Below are positions 1 to 7,747 of a stretch of 34,208 bases of DNA, in pieces (the first letter of the stretch is position 1; each line of letters starts with the position of its first letter). The stretch comes from an uncultured Bacteroidales bacterium (GTDB lineage: Bacteria; Bacteroidota; Bacteroidia; Bacteroidales; P3): positions 1 to 34,208 of the forward strand of contig CAMXAS010000002.1 in assembly GCA_947179195.1 (NCBI GenBank). Direction: 5' to 3'. Both the position numbers and the translations under genes were made by a program. Below the pieces are notes generated by a model. The model ran no database searches. It was not told the origin of the DNA and saw only the letters and a list, made by a program, of their open reading frames with translations.

Positions 1-1583
1 AACCCGCCCGCATAGGGCAGATAGCGTTTTTCCCGACGGACGACCGCCTGACGGCCGCAGTAGAGGATGCCGTAACAACAGACACAGGCCATCCCCGACA
101 GGACGACCGGCCAGACCGCGCCCGGCCATGTCTCTATCCACAGACTCATACCGTTCATAAGCGCGAGGCCGTATTGCAGCACCTGCATCAACGCGGCCGT
201 CAGCCACCCGTTACCCATAGCCGACACCCCGACCAGACCGGCCACCAGGCCGACGGGCAACAGGACGGAGGCCAAGGGCGCGACCACCATGTTGGCCACC
301 CAAAAATAGACGGGGAACTGCCCGAAAAAACACAGACTCAAGGGGGCGGTGGCCCCTTGCGCCGCCCATGACACGGCACTCATCCCCACGATTTTCTTCA
401 AGTATTTCCGTTTTTCGACGGCCGCCGGATAGACGCGGGGCGAGAGGAACACGATGCCGCCCACGGCCAGATACGACAACAGGAAGCCGAGGTCCAGCAA
501 CCAGTCGGGCCGTAGCGTCAACAGCAGCCAGGCCGACAACAATAGCGAGCGTTCCACCGGCAGGCGGCGGCCGAGACAGAGGCCGGCCTGCACGAACGTG
601 AACATACAGGCGGCGCGGCAGACGGAGGCCGACAGCCCGGTCAGGAGCGCGTAACCCCACAGAAAGCCGCAGACGATGCCGAAACGCAGCCACCGCCCCC
701 GGCGGCCGCGCAAGCCTTTGAGCAACAGCATCAGCACCCACGAGACGATGCCCAAGTGCATGCCCGACACGCAGAGTACGTGTACGACGCCGGCATCGCG
801 GTAAGCCTGGCTGACGTCCGGGTCCATATCCGACTTGTCGCCGAAGACCAAGGCCTTGGCGATGCCGCGCTCGCGCTCGGCCAAGAGCGGGTGGTCCAAG
901 CCGGCCGCCAAACGGGCCTGCAGGCGTCCGGCGGCGCGCCGCAAGCGGTGCGCCGTGTGCCGCCCCGCCCCCGACGCCGAATCCGCGCCTACGAAGCCCC
1001 AACCGCCCCGTGGCACATAGGCGCTCGCATAGATGTAGCGTCGGTGCATATAGCGGGCGTACCCCGCATAAGCCGCCGTATCGAAGGGGGCCGGGGCGGC
1101 ACGGACCGTAAGACGGTCGCCGGGCGCCAACGCGGCGGCGGTGCCGTCCTTTTGAAAATACAGACACAGTTTGGCGCGGGTCGGCCGCCATGCGCCGTCC
1201 CCCTCGGCATAAGCCCACACGCGCACGGTCTTTTTCCAACTCTTGGCCGTTTCCTTGCCGAAATCCAAGACCTCCACGTCGTAAAGACGCTTGCCACCGT
1301 CCAGACAGGCTTCCGGCAACCGGCCGCCCGCCGCGCGGCTCAAGGCCACATTGGCATAACCGCCGCCCACGGCCAGGCATACGGCGGCCACGGCCCGCCA
1401 CATTGGCCGGCGGCTGCCGCACAGCACGCCCACCGCCGCCAGGCCCAGCCCCCACAGCGACCAAAGCCAAGCCTCAGGCCACGGTTCAAGGCCGGAACCG
1501 TCCGTGCACAGACCCCATAGCAGGCCTGCCGCGTAACAAAAGAAAAGGAAACAAAAGGACGAGCGGTACGGGATGCCCCGCAT
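1..1583 (-). CDS. comEC: ComEC/Rec2-family DNA internalisation channel protein (partial, C-terminus outside window)
   Basis: This open frame has no stop inside the window, so the ORF track misses it and shows only out-of-frame shadows such as 211..1470. My translation from ATG at 1583 runs 527 codons to the edge. It has an N-terminal hydrophobic stretch (FCFLFFCYAAGLLW), a soluble OB-like region (about residues 90-190) and then the Competence domain, marked by HVLCVSGMHLGIVSW, the family's conserved motif, followed by many membrane helices. In the family, ComEC carries single-stranded DNA across the inner membrane during natural transformation. A C-terminal metallo-beta-lactamase-like domain, if present, lies beyond the window. 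The start sits 7 bases after the stop of the SpoIID-domain gene, so the two are probably translated from one message. The family assignment is firm; natural competence in this organism is inference. Confidence 0.9.
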   Translation of the reverse strand, partial: MRGIPYRSSFCFLFFCYAAGLLWGLCTDGSGLEPWPEAWLWSLWGLGLAAVGVLCGSRRPMWRAVAAVCLAVGGGYANVALSRAAGGRLPEACLDGGKRLYDVEVLDFGKETAKSWKKTVRVWAYAEGDGAWRPTRAKLCLYFQKDGTAAALAPGDRLTVRAAPAPFDTAAYAGYARYMHRRYIYASAYVPRGGWGFVGADSASGAGRHTAHRLRRAAGRLQARLAAGLDHPLLAERERGIAKALVFGDKSDMDPDVSQAYRDAGVVHVLCVSGMHLGIVSWVLMLLLKGLRGRRGRWLRFGIVCGFLWGYALLTGLSASVCRAACMFTFVQAGLCLGRRLPVERSLLLSAWLLLTLRPDWLLDLGFLLSYLAVGGIVFLSPRVYPAAVEKRKYLKKIVGMSAVSWAAQGATAPLSLCFFGQFPVYFWVANMVVAPLASVLLPVGLVAGLVGVSAMGNGWLTAALMQVLQYGLALMNGMSLWIETWPGAVWPVVLSGMACVCCYGILYCGRQAVVRREKRYLPYAGG

Positions 1584-1590
1584 CAGGCCG

Positions 1591-2769
1591 TCAGTCGCTC
1601 AAATCGCCGATGGAAAGCTGGTCCATGTGCTTAATCGATACGCCGGTATAGTAGAAGCGGATGACGTCTTCCACCGAATACCCCAAATCGACCATACGCA
1701 CCGCCCCTTCTTGGCTAAGGCCTACGCCGTGCCCGTAGCCGCGACCGGTGAGTCTCACCTGGTCTCCCTGCGTGGAGACCGAGAAATAAGTGGACCGCAA
1801 ATTCAAATCCTGACGAATGTTTTTAAGCGGTATTTGATTGGGAAAATAGACTTTTCTTCTTATCTGTTTGAACGTCAAAGCGCTGTCGCGCATCGTCGCG
1901 TTCTTGACCGGATAGTTGTATTGCCGTTCCAGAAAATCCAGCCATTCCTTACGGCTCATTTCCTTAACCCAAAAGGCGTTCCGCATACTCATCGAGAACG
2001 TGTCGCGCACGGGACGCAAATAAGGAATCTCGTAACGCCATACGTCTTCCGAAGCCACGGTCTCACCACCGGAATTGGAATAGAACGAAGCCGTGATGAC
2101 CTGGTCGGCCGTATCCACAATCAACGCCCCCGCCGTCTGCACCGTCGCGGTGAGAATCAGCGGCGTATTGTTGCGGCTCTTATAGACCTGGCAATGCACG
2201 CCGTCGCACAGATGATAGCCGCCGTTCGCATGGCGCCGCAAATTGTTGATGGCGTACGTCCGCGCAATGATGGCCTGTATCTTATAGAAATCCAATTTGT
2301 CGCTGATGCTCCGCACCTCCGACTGGGTTACGCCGGCCACATAGTTCTCCACATTCACGACATTGATCAGGAACAGGCGGCCGTTCTCCACGCCCACCTC
2401 CAAATGGTCGTCGTAATAACGCACCTCGCCCGGCGCACCCTCCGGATGTATCGCGAAAATGGCTTTCAGCCCCTCGCCGTCCAACGACAGCGACGGGAAC
2501 ACGCCCAACAGCGAGTCGCCCTGCCATACCGCAATGTTCTCGGCTTCCACGCGCAAGGTCACCGACTGGTCTTCGTGCAATTCCACGAGGCGTTGTTCTT
2601 CGGAATCGAAAATATAATACACGCCCAGGGCCGCCGTAAACACATAGGCCGCCGACGGCTTTTCGGAGAAAATCCGCACCGAAAGGTCGGTGGCATACGC
2701 CCGGCCGACCATCCACAACAACGTCCCGCAAAGGACTACCGCACCCAATATCTTTTTCATAATGCTCAT
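1591..2769 (-). CDS. SpoIID/LytB-domain protein, probably exported
   Basis: A 392-residue protein with an N-terminal signal-like helix (MKKILGAVVLCGTLLWMVG) and a C-terminal SpoIID/LytB domain. The domain is shown by VENYVAGVTQSEV followed by KIQAIIARTYA, by FYSNSGGET, and by the closing GRGYGHGVGLSQEGA motif. In Bacillus, SpoIID is a lytic transglycosylase acting on denuded peptidoglycan; the glutamate that aligns with its catalytic one appears to be kept in SEV (about residue 152). Bacteroidales do not sporulate, so the role here is probably another cell-wall activity. The N-terminal half (about residues 25-140) I cannot assign to a family. The start overlaps the lpxB stop in an ATGA, which favours ATG at 2769 over the internal ATG three codons later. 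The domain call is strong, the substrate is unknown. Confidence 0.85.
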   Translation of the reverse strand: MSIMKKILGAVVLCGTLLWMVGRAYATDLSVRIFSEKPSAAYVFTAALGVYYIFDSEEQRLVELHEDQSVTLRVEAENIAVWQGDSLLGVFPSLSLDGEGLKAIFAIHPEGAPGEVRYYDDHLEVGVENGRLFLINVVNVENYVAGVTQSEVRSISDKLDFYKIQAIIARTYAINNLRRHANGGYHLCDGVHCQVYKSRNNTPLILTATVQTAGALIVDTADQVITASFYSNSGGETVASEDVWRYEIPYLRPVRDTFSMSMRNAFWVKEMSRKEWLDFLERQYNYPVKNATMRDSALTFKQIRRKVYFPNQIPLKNIRQDLNLRSTYFSVSTQGDQVRLTGRGYGHGVGLSQEGAVRMVDLGYSVEDVIRFYYTGVSIKHMDQLSIGDLSD

Positions 2770-3899
2770 ACTAATATACGTTCGAGATCCGCGATGATCG
2801 AAGCGGCCACGCGCGTTGAAGCGCCTTCCCGCCCCAATTTCTCCCGGAGCTCCTCATAATCAGACAATTGTTTTTCCCTTATTTTTGGATTTTTTAAGAC
2901 TTTCTCCAACTCGGCCACGATATTCGCCTCGGTCAAACCGCCCTGCAACAACTCCTTGACGACTTCCCGGTCCATAATCAGGTTCACGAGCGAGATAAAA
3001 CGAATCCGGTTCATGACCAACAGCCGCGCAATCCGGTACGACACTTCGCTGGTCTTGTAGCACACCACTTCCGGAATGCCCAGCAGAGCGGTCTCCAGCG
3101 TGGACGTGCCCGATTTGACCAAGGCGGCCGTCGAGACGGAAAGCAGGTCGTAGGCCCGGTCATAGACGAGCGGAATCTGCGGATAGCCGTCCATGTAACG
3201 GGCATAGAACGGCGCCATATGCCGCGTGCCCGCCACGGCGAACCGGTATTCGGGGAAACGCCGCGTGGCGGCCAGCATGAGCGGAAAAATCTTCTCGATT
3301 TCCTGCTTGCGGCTGCCCGGCATGAGCGTAATCAGGCGTTCCCCATCCTTGAGCGGCGCATCGGGCAGAGGGTCGGCGAAACGGTAACGCGCCATCGCGT
3401 CCAACAGCGGATGCCCGAGGAACGTGGCCTCCACGCCGTGTTTCGCATAAAAGGCCGGCTCGAACGGCAATACGGGATAGACCCGGCGGATATAACGCCG
3501 GATTTGCTTGACGCGCGACGTATGCCAAGCCCATATCTGCGGCGCGATATAATAGTAGATTTTATAGCCCTGCTTGAACAGATGTTTGGCGACGCGCAGG
3601 TTGAAGCCCGGATAGTCGATAAGGATGACGGCGTCCGGCTTGAAGGCGGCGACGTCTTTCCGACAGAAGGCCATATTGCCGAGAATGATGCGCAAATGGG
3701 TCAGCACCTCCCAAAAGCCCATATAGGCCAAATCGCGGTAATGCTTGACCAAGACGGCCCGTCCCCGCCCCGCTTCGGCCATGGCGTCGCCGCCCCAGAA
3801 ACGGATGTCGGCGGACGGATCCTGCGTCACTATGGCGCGCACCAGATTGGCGCCGTGCAAATCGCCGGAGGGCTCGCCCGCTATGATATAGTATTTCAT
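2766..3899 (-). CDS. lpxB: Lipid-A-disaccharide synthase
   Basis: A full-length 377-residue GT19 enzyme. It joins UDP-2,3-diacylglucosamine to lipid X to make the disaccharide core of lipid A, at the inner face of the cytoplasmic membrane. Family hallmarks are the N-terminal IIAGEPSGDLHGANL, the central PQIWAWHTSRVKQI and FEPAFY segment, LMPGSRKQEI, and KSGTSTLETALL near the C-terminus. Length matches the family. It overlaps nth upstream and the SpoIID-domain gene downstream by 4 bases each, which fits one polycistronic message. Its presence shows that the host is a Gram-negative with lipopolysaccharide or lipo-oligosaccharide. Confidence 0.97.
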   Translation of the reverse strand: MKYYIIAGEPSGDLHGANLVRAIVTQDPSADIRFWGGDAMAEAGRGRAVLVKHYRDLAYMGFWEVLTHLRIILGNMAFCRKDVAAFKPDAVILIDYPGFNLRVAKHLFKQGYKIYYYIAPQIWAWHTSRVKQIRRYIRRVYPVLPFEPAFYAKHGVEATFLGHPLLDAMARYRFADPLPDAPLKDGERLITLMPGSRKQEIEKIFPLMLAATRRFPEYRFAVAGTRHMAPFYARYMDGYPQIPLVYDRAYDLLSVSTAALVKSGTSTLETALLGIPEVVCYKTSEVSYRIARLLVMNRIRFISLVNLIMDREVVKELLQGGLTEANIVAELEKVLKNPKIREKQLSDYEELREKLGREGASTRVAASIIADLERILV

Positions 3900-4537
3900 G
3901 CTTCTTTCTTCTTATAGTAAGCGCACCAGGGCGTGAGGAAACACTGCGCGCAATGCGGCCGCCGCGCCGTGCAGACGTAACGCCCGTGCAACAGCAGCCA
4001 ATGGTGCGCCTGCCCCAATTTATCTTCCGCAATGTATTTGACCAGTTGCCGCTCGGTTTCCAAAGGGGTCTTGGCCTGACGCGTCAAGCCGATGCGCGCC
4101 GAAACCCGGAACACGTGCGTATCCACGGCCATGCGCGCCTGATGGAAGGCCACGGCCATGACCACATTGGCGGTCTTGCGGCCCACGCCCGGCAGACTCG
4201 TGAGTTCCTCCATCGTCTGCGGCACCTCGCCGCCGAACGCCTCGACCAAGCGTTTGGCCATGCCCGAAAGATGCGCGCTCTTGCTGTTGGGATAAGAGAC
4301 GGAGCGGATATAGTCATAGATTTCGGATACTTCGGCCGACGCCAACGCCAACGCGTCGGGATAACGTTCGAATAGCGCGGGCGTGACGAGATTGACGCGC
4401 TTGTCGGTACATTGGGCCGAGAGCATGACCGCCACCAGCAGTTCGTAAGGGTTCCGGAAATGCAGTTCGCTTTCGGCCACCGGCATCTCGCGTTCAAAAG
4501 CCTTGAACACGTTGTCGTACAATTCTTCCCTGCGCAT
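3896..4537 (-). CDS. nth: Endonuclease III (DNA glycosylase/AP lyase)
   Basis: A 213-residue base-excision repair enzyme that removes oxidised pyrimidines and cleaves at abasic sites. Visible hallmarks are LLVAVMLSAQCTDKRVN, the helix-hairpin-helix LPGVGRKTANVV with its catalytic lysine, the catalytic aspartate in AVDTHVFRV, and the C-terminal iron-sulphur loop CTARRPHCAQCFLTPWC, which has the C-x6-C-x2-C-x5-C spacing. The ORF track starts at a TTG (4546); I prefer ATG at 4537, giving MRREELYDN, because it is the first ATG and matches the family's length. The gene ends in an ATGA overlap with lpxB. It follows the outer-membrane gene by only 12 bases, so it is likely co-transcribed with it. 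Confidence 0.96.
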   Translation of the reverse strand: MRREELYDNVFKAFEREMPVAESELHFRNPYELLVAVMLSAQCTDKRVNLVTPALFERYPDALALASAEVSEIYDYIRSVSYPNSKSAHLSGMAKRLVEAFGGEVPQTMEELTSLPGVGRKTANVVMAVAFHQARMAVDTHVFRVSARIGLTRQAKTPLETERQLVKYIAEDKLGQAHHWLLLHGRYVCTARRPHCAQCFLTPWCAYYKKKEA

Positions 4538-4549
4538 GATTGTCAAGCC

Positions 4550-5368
4550 TTAGAATGCAATGGTAAAGCCCAGACTCAAATCCACGACCGAAAACGTTTC
4601 CTTGAAAGAATAGGCGGTTTGCGTGCCTTTGACCTCCGCCTTGCCGTCTTCGGGCTTCGACTTGCTTTCGACATAGACCATCGCTTCCGTATTGGCGAAA
4701 TTGAACGGTGTCGAACCCATATAGTCGGCCTTCAGGTCGATATGGAAGCCCCGCGTCACGAGAAATTTAAGCCCCAGCCCCACGGCATAGCCGAAAGCCG
4801 GTTTGGAGCCTGAACTGAAATCGTAGGTGTAATGGAGGTGTCGATACGGTTCGTCCGAGGTCGAACGGTAAAACGGCGAAAGCATATGGGCGTAGCCGAT
4901 GCCCACGCGTCCCGTACCGACGAGCCAGTCCACCAACGGGAAACGGAACGTGCCGCCGGCCATGGCCATGAACTCCGTCCATTTGTCGGTCTCGTCCGTG
5001 GTCCATACCTGCTTGCCCAATGTCGTGGCAGGGTCCGGTCCGAAAGCCTCGGCCGGGGCCGCCGTTTTGTTGGAATGTCCCTGGAACGTGATGAAAAGGC
5101 CGCAATATTCGTTGAACACATAAAAATCGAACGCCACGCCATAGGTCACGCCTATTTTCGCGCCGTTACAATCCAGCGTACGGTTGTTGTAGTCTATGCG
5201 CCCGAACGGGGCCTGGCCGAATTTGCCCAACGGAAAGGCCGCGCCCGCATGAAAGGCCACGTCCGACCGCTTCAATTCATAAAAGGAGCCGGCGGCCGAA
5301 ACGCTTTCCAACCCCGGCAAGCCGAGCATCAACAATCCCAAAAGCCAACGGCATCCCTTGTTTTTCAT
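4550..5368 (-). CDS. Predicted outer-membrane beta-barrel protein, function unknown
   Basis: A 272-residue protein with a signal peptide (LLGLLMLGLPGLESVSA, likely cut near AAG) and then alternating aromatic/hydrophobic strands such as VAFHAGAAFPLG, KIGVTYGVAFDFYVF and FAYAVGLGLKF-like runs. It ends in VDLSLGFTIAF; a C-terminal phenylalanine is typical of barrel proteins recognised by the BAM machinery. I do not recognise a specific family. It lies 15 bases after another barrel-like gene, and the two share the pattern of ten or so amphipathic strands, so they may be distant paralogues. The position ahead of nth and lpxB in the same direction suggests a shared transcript, perhaps with an envelope role, but that is inference. 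Confidence 0.7.
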   Translation of the reverse strand: MKNKGCRWLLGLLMLGLPGLESVSAAGSFYELKRSDVAFHAGAAFPLGKFGQAPFGRIDYNNRTLDCNGAKIGVTYGVAFDFYVFNEYCGLFITFQGHSNKTAAPAEAFGPDPATTLGKQVWTTDETDKWTEFMAMAGGTFRFPLVDWLVGTGRVGIGYAHMLSPFYRSTSDEPYRHLHYTYDFSSGSKPAFGYAVGLGLKFLVTRGFHIDLKADYMGSTPFNFANTEAMVYVESKSKPEDGKAEVKGTQTAYSFKETFSVVDLSLGFTIAF

Positions 5369-5383
5369 CGTGTTCCCTTTCGT

Positions 5384-6226
5384 TTAATGGTCAGCTTCTT
5401 TCGGCTTTCCGAAAGCATAGGTCACGCCGAGGTTGATGCCCAAGGCGGTATAACGGAAAGCCAAGCCCTCGACCTGCGCCAACGGTATCTTCGTGTTTTT
5501 GGGGCTGTTCTGGAACACCCCGTAACGGTATTCGACCGACAACTGCACCAACCAGTTCTTCTGCACCCGGTATTGCAGGCCGAAATCCGTCCCTAACTGG
5601 AAATCCATATTGGTCTGAGGCCGCATGACCTTGACCACGTTGCGGTCCGTGCCGGTTTTCTTATGCGTAACCGGATCGTACACCGGTATTTTCTCAACCG
5701 CCTGCGCCATGGGACTGAGCATGAAGCCGAAGCGTCCCTGCACCTGCCCTATCAGATACAGCTTGGAAATAATCGGAATCCGCACATTGAGCGACAAGCC
5801 GGCCGAATAGACCTCCCAGCCGGTTTTATGCAACTTGCCCGGATAGGACTCCGTAATGGCCGTATTGAAATCATAGCCGAAGATTTGCGCGCCCAACGCG
5901 ACGCCCAAACCGAAATAAGGCACGAAATAGTACTGATACGACAAATCGGCCGAAATGCCGAGTTTTGCGCCCTGCGGGATACCGGACTGCCCCGTCAGCG
6001 CCTTGAAACCGCCCATCGGGATGGCCGGGCCTATCCGCAACGTCGCTTCCGATTTCAAATCGAATTCGGACGTAAACGCCGCCAGTTGCGACGCATATTT
6101 GGGAGAAGCCGACCGGGCCCTGGTTTCGCCGCCGGACAACTGATACGCCTGCGCCCATACCGGCCCGCCGGTCAGACACAGTCCCATCCACAACGCGCCC
6201 AACAGCGCCACCCGTTTTCCATCCAT
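5384..6226 (-). CDS. Predicted outer-membrane beta-barrel protein, function unknown (first gene of the run)
   Basis: About 280 residues, with a signal peptide (VALLGALWMGLCLTGGPVWA, cut near QAY) and strands such as LGISADLSYQYYFVPYFGLGVALGAQ, SLNVRIPIISKLYLIGQVQGRFG and WLVQLSVEYRYGVF, ending ALGINLGVTYAFGKPKEADH. This is the look of a Bacteroidota porin-like or outer-membrane beta-barrel domain protein; no finer family is recognisable. The ORF track starts at TTG 6244. I chose ATG at 6226 because it directly follows an AGGAG sequence and starts the signal peptide cleanly. The gene is preceded by a minus-strand TATCTTTG promoter box and is probably the head of the run reaching comEC. Confidence 0.7.
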   Translation of the reverse strand: MDGKRVALLGALWMGLCLTGGPVWAQAYQLSGGETRARSASPKYASQLAAFTSEFDLKSEATLRIGPAIPMGGFKALTGQSGIPQGAKLGISADLSYQYYFVPYFGLGVALGAQIFGYDFNTAITESYPGKLHKTGWEVYSAGLSLNVRIPIISKLYLIGQVQGRFGFMLSPMAQAVEKIPVYDPVTHKKTGTDRNVVKVMRPQTNMDFQLGTDFGLQYRVQKNWLVQLSVEYRYGVFQNSPKNTKIPLAQVEGLAFRYTALGINLGVTYAFGKPKEADH

Positions 6227-6283
6227 AACTCCTACGCTTTTCAATTCATTTTATCTGACGGATTTACGTCAGCCCTAAAAGAG

Positions 6284-6316
6284 CAAAGATACGAATAAAA
6301 AAGCATTTCCCCTAAA
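6284..6316 (-). promoter_or_regulatory. Bacteroidota-type promoter for the barrel-protein/nth/lpxB run
   Basis: On the minus strand TATCTTTG (plus 6284-6291) matches the Bacteroidota -7 consensus TAnnTTTG. A weak -33 candidate, TTTA, lies about 21 bases upstream at 6313-6316. The predicted start point would be about 50 bases before the ATG at 6226. The -33 match is imperfect. Confidence 0.55.
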
Positions 6317-6338
6317 CATTTTTTTATCGGCTTTTTTC

Positions 6339-6369
6339 TTTGAAAATTAGAAAATTTGGGCTAAGTTTG
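6339..6369 (+). promoter_or_regulatory. Bacteroidota-type promoter for serC
   Basis: TTTG at 6339-6342 and TAAGTTTG at 6362-6369 are separated by 19 bases, matching the Bacteroidota -33/-7 consensus (TTTG, 19-21 bases, TAnnTTTG). The predicted start leaves a leader of about 75 bases before the serC ATG. An AGGAG lies at 6419-6423, too far from the ATG at 6452 to be an ordinary ribosome binding site. Confidence 0.7.
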
Positions 6370-6451
6370 CATTGTTCATGCGATGCGTGCGGCCCCGTCG
6401 GCGCGACGCCTGAAACTAAGGAGAATAATTAACCATTAAATAACTATCGTT

Positions 6452-7528
6452 ATGAAAGTAGCACACAATTTCAACGCAGGTCCCTGCGTATTGCCGAAGC
6501 CTGCCATCCAAGCCGGCATCGAAGCTCTGAAAGATTTCGCCGGTACCGGCATGGGCGTGATCGAAGTATCGCACCGCAGCAAGGAATGGCAAGCCATTAT
6601 GGACGAATCCGTAGCCCTGTGGAAAGAACTCTACAACATTCCCGAAGGCTATCACGTTCTGTTCCTCGGCGGTGGCGCCAGCACGCAGTTCCTCTATGTG
6701 CCGTTCAACCTGTTGAACAAGAAAGCCGCTTACCTGGAAACGGGCGGTTGGGCTGCCAAAGCCGCGAAAGAAGCCAAATATTTCGGCGAAGTTGAAATCG
6801 TAGCTTCTTCCAAGGAAACGACTTACAACCACATCCCGAAGGGCTGGAAAATCCCGACGGACGTTGACTATTTCCACATCACGACGAACAACACGCTGTA
6901 CGGTACCGAAATCAAGGAAGACATCGACAGCCCCGTTACGCTCGTAGCCGATATGTCGTCCGACTTCATGAGCCGTCCCGTCGATATCAGCAAATACGGC
7001 CTGATTTACGGTGGCGCCCAGAAGAACGTCGGCCCCGCGGGTCTGACCGTCGTTATCGTTCGCGAAGACATCCTCGGTAAAGTGGAACGTCCGTTGCCGA
7101 CGATGGTGGACTACCGCACGCACATCAAAGACGGTTCGATGTTCAACACGCCGCCTGTATTCCCGATCTTCATGATGTACGAAACCTTGAAGTGGGTCAA
7201 GAGCATGGGCGGTCTGAAAGTCATCGAAAAAATGAACATCGAAAAGGCCGAAATGCTCTACAACGAAATCGACAACAACCCGATGTTCAAGGGTACGATT
7301 ATCGACAAGGCCGACCGTTCCAGAATGAACGTTTGCTTCGTTATGGAAGACAAATACAAAGACAAGGAAGCCGACTTCCTCGAATACGCCAAGGCCGCCG
7401 GCATGGTGGGCATCAAGGGGCACCGCTCCACGGGCGGTTTCCGCGCCTCCATCTACAACGCTTGCCCGAAGGAAAGCGTACAGGCTTTGATCAACTGCAT
7501 GCAGGAATACGCGAAGAAGAACGCTTAA
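6452..7528 (+). CDS. serC: Phosphoserine aminotransferase
   Basis: A full-length 358-residue class V aminotransferase. It converts 3-phosphohydroxypyruvate and glutamate to phosphoserine, the second step of serine synthesis, with pyridoxal phosphate as cofactor. Hallmarks are the N-terminal [28 protein letters not shown], and [13 protein letters not shown], where the lysine near residue 191 binds the cofactor; [14 protein letters not shown] closes the fold. It has its own promoter and is followed by serA on the same strand, the usual Bacteroidales pairing. The codons look those of a well-expressed gene. The long minus-strand ORF at 6416..7423 is its shadow. Confidence 0.97.
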   Translation: MKVAHNFNAGPCVLPKPAIQAGIEALKDFAGTGMGVIEVSHRSKEWQAIMDESVALWKELYNIPEGYHVLFLGGGASTQFLYVPFNLLNKKAAYLETGGWAAKAAKEAKYFGEVEIVASSKETTYNHIPKGWKIPTDVDYFHITTNNTLYGTEIKEDIDSPVTLVADMSSDFMSRPVDISKYGLIYGGAQKNVGPAGLTVVIVREDILGKVERPLPTMVDYRTHIKDGSMFNTPPVFPIFMMYETLKWVKSMGGLKVIEKMNIEKAEMLYNEIDNNPMFKGTIIDKADRSRMNVCFVMEDKYKDKEADFLEYAKAAGMVGIKGHRSTGGFRASIYNACPKESVQALINCMQEYAKKNA

Positions 7529-7548
7529 TCGATTTGATTAAGGCTATA

Positions 7549-7581
7549 AGGAGGGGACATCATATGTTCCCTCCTTTGTTT
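7549..7581 (+). terminator. Terminator-like hairpin after serC
   Basis: AGGAGGGGACAT (7549-7560) and ATGTTCCCTCCT (7564-7575) can form a 12-pair stem with one G-U pair and a 3-base loop, followed by TTGTTT. The T-run is interrupted, so termination may be partial and some transcripts may continue into serA. Confidence 0.6.
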
Positions 7582-7610
7582 AAACACCGAAAAAATATTA
7601 TAAACAAATA

Positions 7611-7730
7611 GGCACGTTAGAATAGGTAAGATACAAGGCGAACCTCTTTAGACCTGAGGGAGCGTACTGAAGTACGTGACCAAAGCGGCGAAAGAGGTTC
7701 AACGCAGTAGATTACCTGTTATAACGCGCC
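7611..7730. repeat. 120-base imperfect palindrome (REP- or MITE-like element candidate)
   Basis: The two ends, GGCACGTTAGAATAGGTAA... (7611-7649) and its near reverse complement ending ...TTACCTGTTATAACGCGCC (7691-7730), form inverted repeats of about 40 bases. The inner 10 bases (GAACCTCTTT/AAAGAGGTTC) and most of the outer 19 match; the middle is looser. Between them lies a smaller perfect hairpin, CGTAC-TGAA-GTACG (7663-7676). No protein is encoded within. I saw no target-site duplication and no second copy in this window. It fits a small non-autonomous mobile element or a repeated extragenic palindrome, or else a structured leader of serA. Confidence 0.65.
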
Positions 7731-7747
7731 GTAAAAACATCTTTAAA

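Noticed and set aside
211-1470. 419-aa minus-strand ORF and the 989..1297 ORF
   Set aside because: Out of frame with comEC; Arg/Gly/Pro-rich shadow translations with no family signature. The true frame has the Competence-domain motif and is open to the window edge.
6416-7423. 335-aa minus-strand ORF opposite serC, and the 319-aa ORF opposite serA (7757..8716)
   Set aside because: Antisense shadows of strongly recognisable genes, caused by codon choice; no promoter, ribosome binding site or domain.
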